Positions 13,935 through 21,951 of a stretch of DNA of 42,591 nt are shown piece after piece; within the stretch, counting starts at the first letter, position 1, and each line of letters begins with the position of its first letter. The notes under the pieces are model-generated. The model worked only from the letters and a program-made list of their open reading frames with translations. It did not search any database and was not told the origin of the DNA. The stretch is from CBDTTM01 sp965363355 (lineage in GTDB: Bacteria > Bacillota > Negativicutes > Selenomonadales > Selenomonadaceae), in assembly GCA_965363355.1 (NCBI GenBank), contig CBDTTM010000003.1, positions 1 to 42,591 on the forward strand, given 5' to 3'. The position numbers and the translations under genes are program-made.

Positions 13935-14663
13935 ATGTTCAACATATATAAAATGGAGAAAAAATTTGGTGACCTCGAAGTCTTGAAGAGCATCAGCATG
14001 CATATTGATGATGGCGAAGTGGTTTGCGTCATCGGTCCATCAGGCTCAGGAAAAAGCACATTTTTGCGCTGCCTGAATTTGTTGGAAACACCGACGAGCG
14101 GTGAGATTTATTATAACGGGATGCTCGTCGACCATGATTTGGATACAAAAAAACTACGGCGTGAAGTGGGCATGGTATTTCAGCGCTTCAATCTGTTCCC
14201 GATGTTCAGCGTTCTTAAGAATATCACCTATGCGCCAATTCATATCAATAAAATGAAGAAAAAAGATGCAGAAGAGCTAGCGATGAGTCTTTTGGCGAAG
14301 GTTGGCCTGACCGACAGGGCCAATGCGTATCCAGCGACCCTGTCTGGAGGCCAGCAGCAGCGCGTCGCGATAGCGAGAGCTTTGGCGATGCAGCCTAAGA
14401 TGCTCCTTTTTGATGAACCGACATCGGCGCTTGATCCTGAACTGGTCGGTGAGGTCTTAGGGGTGATGAAGCAATTGGCAAAAGAAGGCATGACGATGGT
14501 CGTTGTGACGCATGAAATGGGCTTTGCTAGAGAAGTCGCTGACCGCGTTGTATTCATGGATAAAGGATATGTCGTTGAGGAAGGCAATCCAACAGAAATA
14601 TTCAATAGTCCAAAACAAGAAAGGACGCAGCAGTTCCTCAGCCGAGTTGTAATGGGGGTGTAG
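13935..14663 (+). CDS. Polar amino acid ABC transporter ATPase (GlnQ-like)
   Basis: A 242-residue ABC ATPase of the polar amino-acid uptake family. Walker A is GPSGSGKST (34-42), the signature LSGGQQQR, Walker B MLLFDEPTSALDPE and the switch His in VVTHEMGFA. It would couple ATP hydrolysis to import of an amino acid or amino-acid-like compound with the permease and binding protein that follow. I use ATG 13935, preceded by GGGGGCG; the alternative GTG at 13902 lies within the terminator-like hairpin. Substrate is not predictable from the ATPase; context suggests GABA, glutamate or a related compound. Confidence 0.95.
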   Translation: MFNIYKMEKKFGDLEVLKSISMHIDDGEVVCVIGPSGSGKSTFLRCLNLLETPTSGEIYYNGMLVDHDLDTKKLRREVGMVFQRFNLFPMFSVLKNITYAPIHINKMKKKDAEELAMSLLAKVGLTDRANAYPATLSGGQQQRVAIARALAMQPKMLLFDEPTSALDPELVGEVLGVMKQLAKEGMTMVVVTHEMGFAREVADRVVFMDKGYVVEEGNPTEIFNSPKQERTQQFLSRVVMGV

Positions 14664-14666
14664 AAA

Positions 14667-15377
14667 ATGAATAATTTGATGCAATTACATTTTTCGCAGG
14701 CAGCGGAGTATTTGGTACCAGTGTTGCTGCATGGGTTTGCCGTAGTGGTTCAGGCAACGATTTTGGGCTTCATTCTGGCGACGATTTTCGGAATGCTCAT
14801 TGCCATAGGCCGTTTATTTGCTTGGAAGATGATAAAAGGCTGTTTGTATGTGTTTTTAGAAATCATCCGTGGAACGCCGCTTTTGGTGCAGCTTGTTTAT
14901 ATTTATTATGTCGTTCCCTTGTTATGTAATTTGGTGGCTTCGCTCTTTGGCGTCAAGACCGACGTTCAAATTGCGCCACTCACGGCAGGTATTGTAGGCC
15001 TTGGCATCAACTATGGATGCTATATGTCAGAAGTGATCCGCGGTGCAATCGTAGCGGTCGATCAAGGACAGACTGAAGCTGCCTTGGTTTTAGGCTTTGG
15101 CAAATATCAGGCTTTGCTCCGTATTGTATTGCCACAGGCACTTCGCAGCATTGTGCCGGCACTTGGCAATTATTTGGTCATGATGGTCAAGGATACGTCT
15201 CTTTTGGCGTATGTAGCAGTCAACGAACTGCTGCTGCGCACGCAGACATTTGCGTCGCAAACCTTTTTTACCATAGAATCTTATACGTATTTGGCACTTG
15301 CGTATTTGGTCATCAGCGTGCCATTGTCGCATCTCATTAAACTCGTCGAATACAAACTCAAGGCGGTTCGGCGTTGA
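14667..15377 (+). CDS. Polar amino acid ABC transporter permease
   Basis: A 236-residue inner-membrane permease of the HisMQ/GlnP type with about five transmembrane segments. It has the N-terminal family motif LLHGFAVVVQATILGF, EIIRGTPLLVQLVYIYY, and the EAA loop interacting with the ATPase (EAALVLGFGKYQALLRIVLPQALRSIVPALGN). It begins three bases after the ATPase stop. Only one permease gene is present, so the transporter is likely a homodimer. Confidence 0.95.
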   Translation: MNNLMQLHFSQAAEYLVPVLLHGFAVVVQATILGFILATIFGMLIAIGRLFAWKMIKGCLYVFLEIIRGTPLLVQLVYIYYVVPLLCNLVASLFGVKTDVQIAPLTAGIVGLGINYGCYMSEVIRGAIVAVDQGQTEAALVLGFGKYQALLRIVLPQALRSIVPALGNYLVMMVKDTSLLAYVAVNELLLRTQTFASQTFFTIESYTYLALAYLVISVPLSHLIKLVEYKLKAVRR

Positions 15378-15434
15378 TGCGGGATCAAATCTTTAGGTTA
15401 CTCGTAATTTTATAACAGAGAGGTTGATTTTATC

Positions 15435-16337
15435 ATGAGAAATTTTAGTAAAAAATTTACGCTTTTAGCAATTTTCATTCTGTCCCTGACCTTATTGATG
15501 GTTGGCTGCGGGTCTGAGAGCAAACCGAGTGAGTCGTCTTCTTCAGCGACTGCACAAAATGATCCAGGCGCGAGCAAAACCCTCAATGCCCTGCGGGCAA
15601 AAGGAGTTCTTGTCGTCGGGTCCTCAAATGATGCTCCATTTGCTTATATGGATGTTGCAAAAAACACTTTTTCAGGTGTCGATGCTGAAATCATCGGCGA
15701 AGTTGCCAAGCGTCTTGGCATAGGTAAAGTCGAGATGAAACAGGTCCCTTTTGAAAACTTGCTTTTGGAACTTAACAACAACACAATCGATATGGTAACC
15801 GATGCGATGTATATCAAAAAAGAACGGCTGGATAAAGCATTGTTCACGGATGTTTGGTATAAAGAAGGGGAAGCAGTTGTCGTCAAAGCGGATTCTTCCA
15901 TCCAGACCAAAGAAGATCTCAAGGATAAAGTCATTGGTGGACAAAAAGGTGTTACCTTTTTAGAATTAGCACAAAAATGGGAAGCAGAGGGTAAGGTCAA
16001 GGAAGTAAAAGTATTCAATAGCCAAGCGGAGCTCATGATGGCCGTCAACACTGGCAAAATTGATGCTTGCATCACCGATGGAATTGTTGCCGCGTATACG
16101 CTCAAACAAAATACGAATATGAACCTTCGCCTTTTGACGCCTTACGAAGCGGAAGCTGGTGGGAAAATCGGTGCGGCTCTGCGTTTTGAAGACAAGGATT
16201 TCTTGGCAGAAGTCAATAAGACGCTCAATGAAATGAGAGCTGATGGAACGCTTACCGCAATTCTTGAAAAATATGGACTAAACAAAGATTATATGGTTTT
16301 ATCAGCAGATGAAGCCAAAACAGTAAATGTAAAATAA
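15435..16337 (+). CDS. Amino acid ABC transporter binding lipoprotein
   Basis: A 300-residue family-3 solute-binding protein. The signal peptide ends in a lipobox LMVGC with the lipidated Cys25, followed by a Ser-rich linker. The binding fold starts with GVLVVGSSNDAPFAYMD and contains the lobe crossover segment QKGVTFLELAQKW. It captures a polar amino acid outside the membrane for the adjacent permease and ATPase. The start has AGAGAGG upstream. The ligand is unknown; proximity to a GABA-type aminotransferase makes GABA or 5-aminovalerate a reasonable guess. Confidence 0.93.
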   Translation: MRNFSKKFTLLAIFILSLTLLMVGCGSESKPSESSSSATAQNDPGASKTLNALRAKGVLVVGSSNDAPFAYMDVAKNTFSGVDAEIIGEVAKRLGIGKVEMKQVPFENLLLELNNNTIDMVTDAMYIKKERLDKALFTDVWYKEGEAVVVKADSSIQTKEDLKDKVIGGQKGVTFLELAQKWEAEGKVKEVKVFNSQAELMMAVNTGKIDACITDGIVAAYTLKQNTNMNLRLLTPYEAEAGGKIGAALRFEDKDFLAEVNKTLNEMRADGTLTAILEKYGLNKDYMVLSADEAKTVNVK

Positions 16338-16364
16338 GGAACAATAGATTAGGAGGCAGTTTAT

Positions 16365-17594
16365 ATGGTTAGTTGTCGAGAAATCATGAAACTTCATACA
16401 CTGGAGAAAGCCGACGTCGTCGCTGGCAGCGGTGGATTGAATCGCATGGTGCGATGGGTACACTTTATTGACCTGCCCGATGTTTTGCCCTGGGTCCAGG
16501 GCGGTGAATTATTGATCATTACGGGGATTGGCCTGCCGGGGGGACCGGCAGGCCTTGTGCCGTTGGTGAAGGGTGTCATCGAAAAGAAACTCGCGGGCAT
16601 GATCATCAATTTGGGGCCTTACATCGAGACTGTACCAGCAGAAGTCATTGAAATAGCGGAAAAAGCGAATTTTCCGTTGTTGACATTGCCGTGGAATGTC
16701 AAACTCGTAGAGGTCATGCAGGAGATATCGAGTTATATCGTTGTTCAGCAGACTGAAAAGCAATCACTCAGCAGTTTCTTTGAGCAGCTTTTGTTAAAAC
16801 CAGTCGAAGCTGAATCTTCTTTGCTTGAGCATGCGGCAGCTTATGGCTATGATCTTTCGCAGCCGCAGCAAGCTGTCTTAGTAGGATTATCTCACCAAAA
16901 GCAGGAAGAAATCAGTGATTTTATGCAGCTTAAAACGCAGATGGAACAAGTGGCAAGGGATTTCTTTGTGCGTAAAGGGCGAAAGGTGCTGCTTTCTATC
17001 TGGATGGATAAAATCTTATTTTTGCTGCCGCAGAGTACAGGTAGCAATGAACAAGAAAATATTGCCCTTGTTCAGGAACTGGTCGAGATATTGAAGGACC
17101 ATTTTGCCGGAGTTTCACTTGCAGCTGGCATGGGATCGCCGGCGAAGTCTCTGCCGTGTATCCGTGACAGCTACCAACAGGCGGGGAAGGCTCTGTGGTT
17201 CGGTGCCTCTGCTGTGACCAAACGGGATGTATATGACTATGACAGTCTTGGCATATACAAATTGCTGCTAGAGGTGCCGCTCGATCGATTGCAAGCATAT
17301 TGCCATGAAATCATCGGAACACTAGAAGCACATGATGCAAAATATAAGATGGATTTGATCAACAGCTTGTTCGTCTATTTTGAAGAAACGGGCAATGCCG
17401 TCAAAACGGCCCATCGCCTGTTTGTTCATCGCAACACGCTCGATTACCGTCTCAAAAAAATTGAGGAAGTCAGTGGCAAGAAACTGTCAAATTCCTATGA
17501 TCGACTCATGCTGCAATTGGCGGTTGTGATTGCCAGGCAGCTCAATACAGTTGAACTTGCAACTGAAAAATCCTGGTATAAAAGGTCTTCTTGA
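16365..17594 (+). CDS. PucR-family transcriptional regulator
   Basis: A 409-residue activator-type regulator. The N-terminal PucR domain (about 1-125) contains VRWVHFIDLPDVLPWVQGGELLIITG-type sequence, the middle is a divergent GGDEF-like CdaR domain (about 150-290, with AAGMGSPAKSLPCIRDSYQQAGKA), and the C-terminus is the PucR helix-turn-helix (NAVKTAHRLFVHRNTLDYRLKKIEE, about 345-370). Such proteins control purine, GABA or amino-acid catabolism. It lies between a transporter operon and gabT, 28 bases after the binding protein, and most likely activates both. Dyads in the gabT promoter are candidate binding sites. Confidence 0.93.
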   Translation: MVSCREIMKLHTLEKADVVAGSGGLNRMVRWVHFIDLPDVLPWVQGGELLIITGIGLPGGPAGLVPLVKGVIEKKLAGMIINLGPYIETVPAEVIEIAEKANFPLLTLPWNVKLVEVMQEISSYIVVQQTEKQSLSSFFEQLLLKPVEAESSLLEHAAAYGYDLSQPQQAVLVGLSHQKQEEISDFMQLKTQMEQVARDFFVRKGRKVLLSIWMDKILFLLPQSTGSNEQENIALVQELVEILKDHFAGVSLAAGMGSPAKSLPCIRDSYQQAGKALWFGASAVTKRDVYDYDSLGIYKLLLEVPLDRLQAYCHEIIGTLEAHDAKYKMDLINSLFVYFEETGNAVKTAHRLFVHRNTLDYRLKKIEEVSGKKLSNSYDRLMLQLAVVIARQLNTVELATEKSWYKRSS

Positions 17595-17598
17595 GGAA

Positions 17599-17680
17599 TG
17601 TGACAATATCACAGCGAAATTAAAAAACAATAGAATGACATCACATTGTAAGTGATGGATAAAAGGTCTATGATATAGAC
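17599..17680 (+). promoter_or_regulatory. gabT promoter with three dyad operators
   Basis: A -35 TTGTAA (17646-17651), 17-bp spacer and -10 TATGAT (17669-17674). Three perfect inverted repeats cover the region: TGTGA-N5-TCACA (17599-17613), CATCAC-N7-GTGATG (17639-17657, over the -35) and GTCTAT-N3-ATAGAC (17666-17680, over the -10). These are candidate sites for the adjacent PucR-type regulator. Confidence 0.6.
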
Positions 17681-17688
17681 AGATTAAG

Positions 17689-17766
17689 AAAAGGCTGTAT
17701 GGCAACGGGGCCAGTGTCCAACCGGTGATAAGGTGTGGACACAAGCCCCTTGTCCTACAGCTTTTT
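17689..17766 (+). terminator. Long structured leader hairpin before gabT
   Basis: An extended imperfect hairpin begins about eight bases after the expected transcription start. The outer stem AAAAGGCTGTA (17689-17699) pairs with TACAGCTTTTT (17756-17766), the middle GGGGC (17707-17711) with GCCCC (17745-17749), and the inner GTGTCCA (17714-17720) with TGGACAC (17736-17742). It ends in a T-run, so it could be an attenuator or an unassigned RNA regulator. It does not match a riboswitch class I know. Confidence 0.65.
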
Positions 17767-17788
17767 ATTTGTATAGGGGGAAAATACA

Positions 17789-19180
17789 ATGTTAAGAGAT
17801 GAATTTCCAAAAATTATTACCAAAACGGTTCCAGGTCCGAAAGCTTCGCGTGTAATCGCAAGAAGAGCGGAAGCTATTCCAAGTGCGATTCGCTGCGGTT
17901 ATCCGGTTGTCATTGAACGCGGCGAAGGCGCCATCATCGAAGATGTGGATGGCAACCGTTTCCTCGATTGGATCGGCGGCGTAGGTGTCCTCAATATCGG
18001 TTTTAGCCACCCAGAAGTAATCGAAGCCGTTAAGGCGCAAGCAGATAAATATTTTCATGGCATGTTCAATGTCGTAACGCATGAAGGTTATGTGAAATTG
18101 GCTGAAAAACTCAATTCAATCGCGCCGGTTCGCGGGGACAAGAAACGTGCTTTTTTTGCCAATAGTGGTGCCGAAGCCGATGAAAATGCGGTAAAGATCG
18201 CAAAAGCTTTTACGAAACGCCCGAATATCATCGTTTTTTCCGGCGCTTTCCATGGCAGAACGTTGTTGACGATGTCCATGACGGCCAAAAAAGCATATGC
18301 AGATGGCATGGGACCTTTCCCTGATGGCATTTACCGGGCAGAATTCCCGTATATATATCGTCGTCCAGAAGGAATGCCAGAAGATAAAGCAATTGCTTAT
18401 TATGTCGAAAAGCTTAAAGAAGTTTTTGAAAACTGCTCTCCGGCAAAGCATGTTGCAGCACTGGTCGTAGAACCATTACAGGGTGAAGGCGGGTTTATTC
18501 CGGCACCGATCGAATGGATCAAAGCCGTGCGCCAGATTTGCGATGAAAACGGCATCTTGTTGATTGCCGATGAAGTACAGTCTGGTTTTTGCCGCACGGG
18601 TAGAATGTTTGCTACGCAGTACTGGCAAGAAGCTGGCGTAGAACCGGATATCATTGCCACGGCAAAATCCATTGCAGCAGGTGTTCCACTGAGCGCCATC
18701 ATTGCGCGTGATGAAATCATGCAGGCAGTACCGGGCGGCGTCATCGGCGGTACCTTCTGCGGCAATCCGCTTGCTTGTGCGGCCTCTTTGAAAACAATCG
18801 AAATCATGGAACGTGACCACTTGGCTGAACGTTCGTTGGAACTTGGACACAAGGTCATGGATAGATATAGACAATGGCAGGAAAAATACGATATAATTGG
18901 CGATGTCAGAGGTCTTGGCGGCATGGTCGGCATCGAGTTCGTGGAAGATGCTGCAAGCAAAAAACCAAATGCGGCTTTGGTCAATGAGCTGATAAAAGAA
19001 TGTGCGCAAAATGGTCTTCTGATTGAAAATGCCGGAATCCATGGCAATGTCATTCGTTTCTTGGCACCATTGGTCATTTCGGATAACCAGCTCGAAGCTG
19101 GCTTGGACATTTTCGAAGATGCGATCAAAAAATGCGCCGGTTATGAAGAAGCAAAAGAAAAAGAGTGCGTAGGAGCCTGA
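17789..19180 (+). CDS. gabT: Class III aminotransferase, GABA aminotransferase-like
   Basis: A 463-residue PLP-dependent omega-aminotransferase. It has NSGAEADENAVKIAK (phosphate binding), AFHGRT, VVEPLQGEGGF, the cofactor Asp261 in ADEVQSGFCRTG and the Schiff-base Lys293 in ATAKSIAAGVPLS. These match 4-aminobutyrate transaminases, which convert GABA and 2-oxoglutarate to succinate semialdehyde and glutamate. Directly followed (15 bases) by a 4-hydroxybutyrate dehydrogenase gene that would reduce the semialdehyde, giving the first two steps of fermentative GABA degradation. A 5-aminovalerate transaminase is the main alternative. The start has AGGGGGAAA upstream; expression likely depends on the dyad promoter and leader hairpin. 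Confidence 0.9.
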   Translation: MLRDEFPKIITKTVPGPKASRVIARRAEAIPSAIRCGYPVVIERGEGAIIEDVDGNRFLDWIGGVGVLNIGFSHPEVIEAVKAQADKYFHGMFNVVTHEGYVKLAEKLNSIAPVRGDKKRAFFANSGAEADENAVKIAKAFTKRPNIIVFSGAFHGRTLLTMSMTAKKAYADGMGPFPDGIYRAEFPYIYRRPEGMPEDKAIAYYVEKLKEVFENCSPAKHVAALVVEPLQGEGGFIPAPIEWIKAVRQICDENGILLIADEVQSGFCRTGRMFATQYWQEAGVEPDIIATAKSIAAGVPLSAIIARDEIMQAVPGGVIGGTFCGNPLACAASLKTIEIMERDHLAERSLELGHKVMDRYRQWQEKYDIIGDVRGLGGMVGIEFVEDAASKKPNAALVNELIKECAQNGLLIENAGIHGNVIRFLAPLVISDNQLEAGLDIFEDAIKKCAGYEEAKEKECVGA

Positions 19181-19195
19181 TCTGGAGGTCATTAT

Positions 19196-20311
19196 ATGAA
19201 AAGTTTCAAAGTCGTTCCTTCCGTGGTGTTGCTCGAATCTTGCCAGGAATTTTGTGAACGTTATAAAATAGGGGCGGGCGATCTCGTTTTTGCCAGTGCA
19301 TCGACACTGGCCCGCAGTTTTCCTGCGGGATTTGAAGGAGCACTCGTCATCGATTACCGACAATATGGCAGTGGTGAACCGACGGATTTGATGGTCAATG
19401 GAATCTCCCGCGCGATTGGTTCACAGCCAATTAAGCGCGTGTTCGCGATTGGCGGCGGAACAATTCTGGATGTGGCAAAGCTGTTTGCCTTGAAAGAAGT
19501 CTTTCCTGTTGCTGATTTGTTTGATGGCACAATCGAAGCCGTGCGCGACAAAGAGCTTATTTTACTGCCGACGACCTGTGGGACTGGCAGTGAGATGACG
19601 AACATTTCGATTTTGGAACTGACGGAAAAGAAAACCAAAATGGGTCTAGCCATCGACGCTCTGTATGCTGATGAGGCAGTCTTGGTGCCAGAATTGTTAG
19701 AGGGCCTGCCGTTCAAGGTGTTTGCGGCTAGTTCGCTCGATGCTTTGATACATGCAGTCGAATCCTTTACTTCGCCGAAGGCGAATGCACTTACGCAGAT
19801 GTTTTCCCTAAAGGCGATGGAACTGATCTTAAAGGGATATCAGCAAATTGCCGAATCGGGCGAGGCTGCAAGGCTGCCTTTATTGCCAGACTTTCTGCTT
19901 GCCAGCACCTATGCTGGGATTGCTTTTGGCAACGCTGGCTGCGCTGCCGTGCATGCACTTAGCTATCCCTTGGGAGCGGCGAAGCATGTTCCGCATGGCG
20001 AGGCCAACTATGTGATGTTCATGGAAGTCTATCAGACGTACAGGTCCATTCGCTGCGATGGAAGCCTACAGCTCCTTGAACAGCATCTGGCAAAGATCCT
20101 TGCTTGTCCAGAAGACACTGTATATGAGACACTTGGTGATTTGCTCGGACATATTTTGACGCCGCGGAAGATGAGTGAATACGGTGTAAAAGAAGAAGAT
20201 TTGGAGCTTTATACCGATATTGTCATGACGAAACAGACGCGCTTGATGGCCAATAATTATGTGGAACTTTCGGCAGAAAAAGTCAGATCAATCTATCAAA
20301 AATTATTTTAA
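19196..20311 (+). CDS. 4hbD: 4-hydroxybutyrate dehydrogenase (iron-containing ADH)
   Basis: A 371-residue iron-dependent alcohol dehydrogenase, the same length as Clostridium kluyveri 4-hydroxybutyrate dehydrogenase as I recall it and closely similar along its length. Visible landmarks are the NAD-binding AIGGGTILDVAKL, LLPTTCGTGSEMTN, and the metal ligands in the SSLDALIHAVESF segment, the NAGCAAVHALSYPLG segment and HVPHGEANY. It reduces succinate semialdehyde to 4-hydroxybutyrate with NADH, regenerating NAD during GABA fermentation. Start supported by TGGAGG upstream. The downstream steps (CoA transfer, 4-hydroxybutyryl-CoA dehydratase) are not in the window. Confidence 0.92.
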   Translation: MKSFKVVPSVVLLESCQEFCERYKIGAGDLVFASASTLARSFPAGFEGALVIDYRQYGSGEPTDLMVNGISRAIGSQPIKRVFAIGGGTILDVAKLFALKEVFPVADLFDGTIEAVRDKELILLPTTCGTGSEMTNISILELTEKKTKMGLAIDALYADEAVLVPELLEGLPFKVFAASSLDALIHAVESFTSPKANALTQMFSLKAMELILKGYQQIAESGEAARLPLLPDFLLASTYAGIAFGNAGCAAVHALSYPLGAAKHVPHGEANYVMFMEVYQTYRSIRCDGSLQLLEQHLAKILACPEDTVYETLGDLLGHILTPRKMSEYGVKEEDLELYTDIVMTKQTRLMANNYVELSAEKVRSIYQKLF

Positions 20312-20339
20312 AAAATGCTTTGAAAATATAACAAAAAAC

Positions 20340-20382
20340 AATTCCCGTTTGTGCTATAATTTGCATGAACGGGAATTTTTGT
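20340..20382 (+). terminator. Terminator of the gabT-4hbD operon
   Basis: Stem AATTCCCGTT (20340-20349) with AACGGGAATT (20368-20377) and Ts. The loop contains an extended -10 sequence. Confidence 0.85.
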
Positions 20383-20401
20383 AAGTTGAAAAAGTTTTCA
20401 A
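20352..20401 (+). promoter_or_regulatory. Possible fetAB promoter and operator dyad
   Basis: An extended -10 element TGCTATAAT (20352-20360) sits in the loop of the preceding terminator, without a clear -35. About 20 bases after its expected start lies the perfect dyad TTGAAAA-AG-TTTTCAA (20386-20401), a possible repressor site. Its regulator is unknown. Confidence 0.4.
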
Positions 20402-20479
20402 TGATACGGCTGCGAGTAAAGCCGATAGAACTTTTAGGTATTTTGTTTACCGTGATTTTTGGAGGAGTGTGCCGTTGAA

Positions 20480-21115
20480 ATGTTTGAACTGGAAAATCTA
20501 AAGTTTAAAGACATTCTAGATATTAAAACCCTGAAAATCAGCCGGCCGGTCAGCTGCATCGTCGGGGCGTCAGGCAGTGGCAAGACGACGCTCCTGCGGA
20601 TGTTCAATCGCATGAACGTGCCCGATACGGGCATTGTTTTTTATGAAGGGCGAGACATTGAGAACTGGGATGCTGTGAAACTTCGCCGCGAAGTCGTGAT
20701 GCTTGGGCAAAACCCGATTATATACAGCGGCAGCGTGGAAGATAATTTACAAATAGGCCGAATGTATTCGGAAAAGCCTCTGGCGACGAAAGAGGCGCTG
20801 CGTGAAATCATGGAACGGGTCGAACTCGATAAACCTCTCGCGGATAGCTGTCGAAATTTTTCCGGCGGCGAAAAACAGCGCCTGTGCTTGGCCCGGGTCA
20901 TGCTCATGGATGCGCCGGTTTACCTTTTAGATGAGCCGTCAGCCGCGCTTGATGCACAGACCGAGAAGTTCATCATCGATAATTTCATCGATTTTGTCCA
21001 ACAAGAAAAAAAGCAGCTCATCATGATAACACATTCAGAGCGGTTGGCTGATTCCTTGGAAGATTCTATTATTCGCCTCGATAAAGGGCGAGTCACGGAG
21101 GCCTATGATGAATAA
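20480..21115 (+). CDS. fetA: ABC transporter ATPase, FetA/YbbL-like
   Basis: A 211-residue small ABC ATPase. Walker A is GASGSGKTT, the signature FSGGEKQRLCLARV, Walker B VYLLDEPSAALDA, switch His in MITHSERL. With the next gene it matches E. coli FetAB (YbbL/YbbM), an exporter linked to iron homeostasis and peroxide resistance, and plant STAR1/ALS3-like proteins. The ATG at 20480 gives the usual N-terminus; GGAGGAG lies somewhat far upstream (about 13 bases), and a TTG at 20459 is an alternative. It overlaps fetB by 11 bases. Confidence 0.85.
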   Translation: MFELENLKFKDILDIKTLKISRPVSCIVGASGSGKTTLLRMFNRMNVPDTGIVFYEGRDIENWDAVKLRREVVMLGQNPIIYSGSVEDNLQIGRMYSEKPLATKEALREIMERVELDKPLADSCRNFSGGEKQRLCLARVMLMDAPVYLLDEPSAALDAQTEKFIIDNFIDFVQQEKKQLIMITHSERLADSLEDSIIRLDKGRVTEAYDE

Positions 21116-21887
21116 TTCGATTATGGATTTATCGATTCTGCAGCTTTCGGCAGCCTATGTGTTCATTCTTCTCTTGCTGCTCATTTTTAGAGCTAGAGGC
21201 ATTCGCCGGGAAAAGCAGATTTTGATCGCTTCGGTGCGCATGACCTTACAGCTCACGATCATGGGTTATGTGTTGATGTTTGTTTTTGATAATCCGAGTT
21301 GGTGGCTGACAGGAATCATGATAGCCATCATGATAGCGTTTGCCATCTACAATGTGATCAAGCGGGTCAAAGAAAAGGTATCACCAGAGCTTCGGAAGAT
21401 GATCAGCTTGTCGATGATTTGCGGGGGACTGTTTACCGCGGCATTCTTCATCATCGTCGTATTGAATGTTGAGCCGTGGTTCAATCCGCAATATTTTATT
21501 CCTATATCGGGAATGATCGTCGGCAATTGTATGACGGGGATCGCTTTGGGGGCCAACAAACTTTGCAGTGATATGGAAGATAAACGAGCAATCCTTGAGA
21601 ATTCGCTGATGCTTGGCGCGACGCCAGCGCAAGCAGCCAGGGAAATCGTCAACGATGCGTTTGACAGTGCGATCTTGCCGACGATGAATAACATGCTGAC
21701 GATGGGCATCGTGTCGCTGCCGGGAATGATGACGGGGCAGATTTTATCCGGCGTATTTCCCCTCACGGCGATAAAGTATCAGATTGGCATCATGCTGGCA
21801 ATTTTAGGGGCGACGGCCTTGACGACGATATTGTTTGTCGTCTTGGGCTATAAAACCTTTTTTACGAAAGACTGCCGGCTCAAATAA
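21105..21887 (+). CDS. fetB: ABC transporter permease, FetB/YbbM-like (UPF0014)
   Basis: A 260-residue membrane protein of the UPF0014 family with about seven hydrophobic segments. Family landmarks are the REKQILIASVRMTLQLTIMG region, FIPISGMIVGNCMTGIALG, NSLMLGATPAQAAR and LPTMNNMLTMGIVSLPGMMTGQIL. It forms the membrane part of the FetAB-type exporter. Either of two adjacent ATGs can start it, preceded by CGGAGG. The pair lies alone between two unrelated genes. The transported metal is inferred from E. coli. Confidence 0.92.
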   Translation: MMNNSIMDLSILQLSAAYVFILLLLLIFRARGIRREKQILIASVRMTLQLTIMGYVLMFVFDNPSWWLTGIMIAIMIAFAIYNVIKRVKEKVSPELRKMISLSMICGGLFTAAFFIIVVLNVEPWFNPQYFIPISGMIVGNCMTGIALGANKLCSDMEDKRAILENSLMLGATPAQAAREIVNDAFDSAILPTMNNMLTMGIVSLPGMMTGQILSGVFPLTAIKYQIGIMLAILGATALTTILFVVLGYKTFFTKDCRLK

Positions 21888-21951
21888 ATTTTAGGATGCA
21901 AGTGATGAAAAGTCAGTAAGTCCAGGCTTTTACGAAAAGGAGACGGAGAAA

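Noticed and set aside
17599..17613. A CRP/FNR-type site TGTGA-TCACA before gabT
   Set aside because: The spacing between half-sites is five bases instead of six, and a local PucR-type regulator is the simpler explanation.
18400..19128. A 242-codon antisense frame inside gabT (and similar long antisense frames in the chemoreceptor gene, 23886-24713)
   Set aside because: These are codon-bias shadows of strong genes on the other strand, rich in Ser/Pro and without family features.
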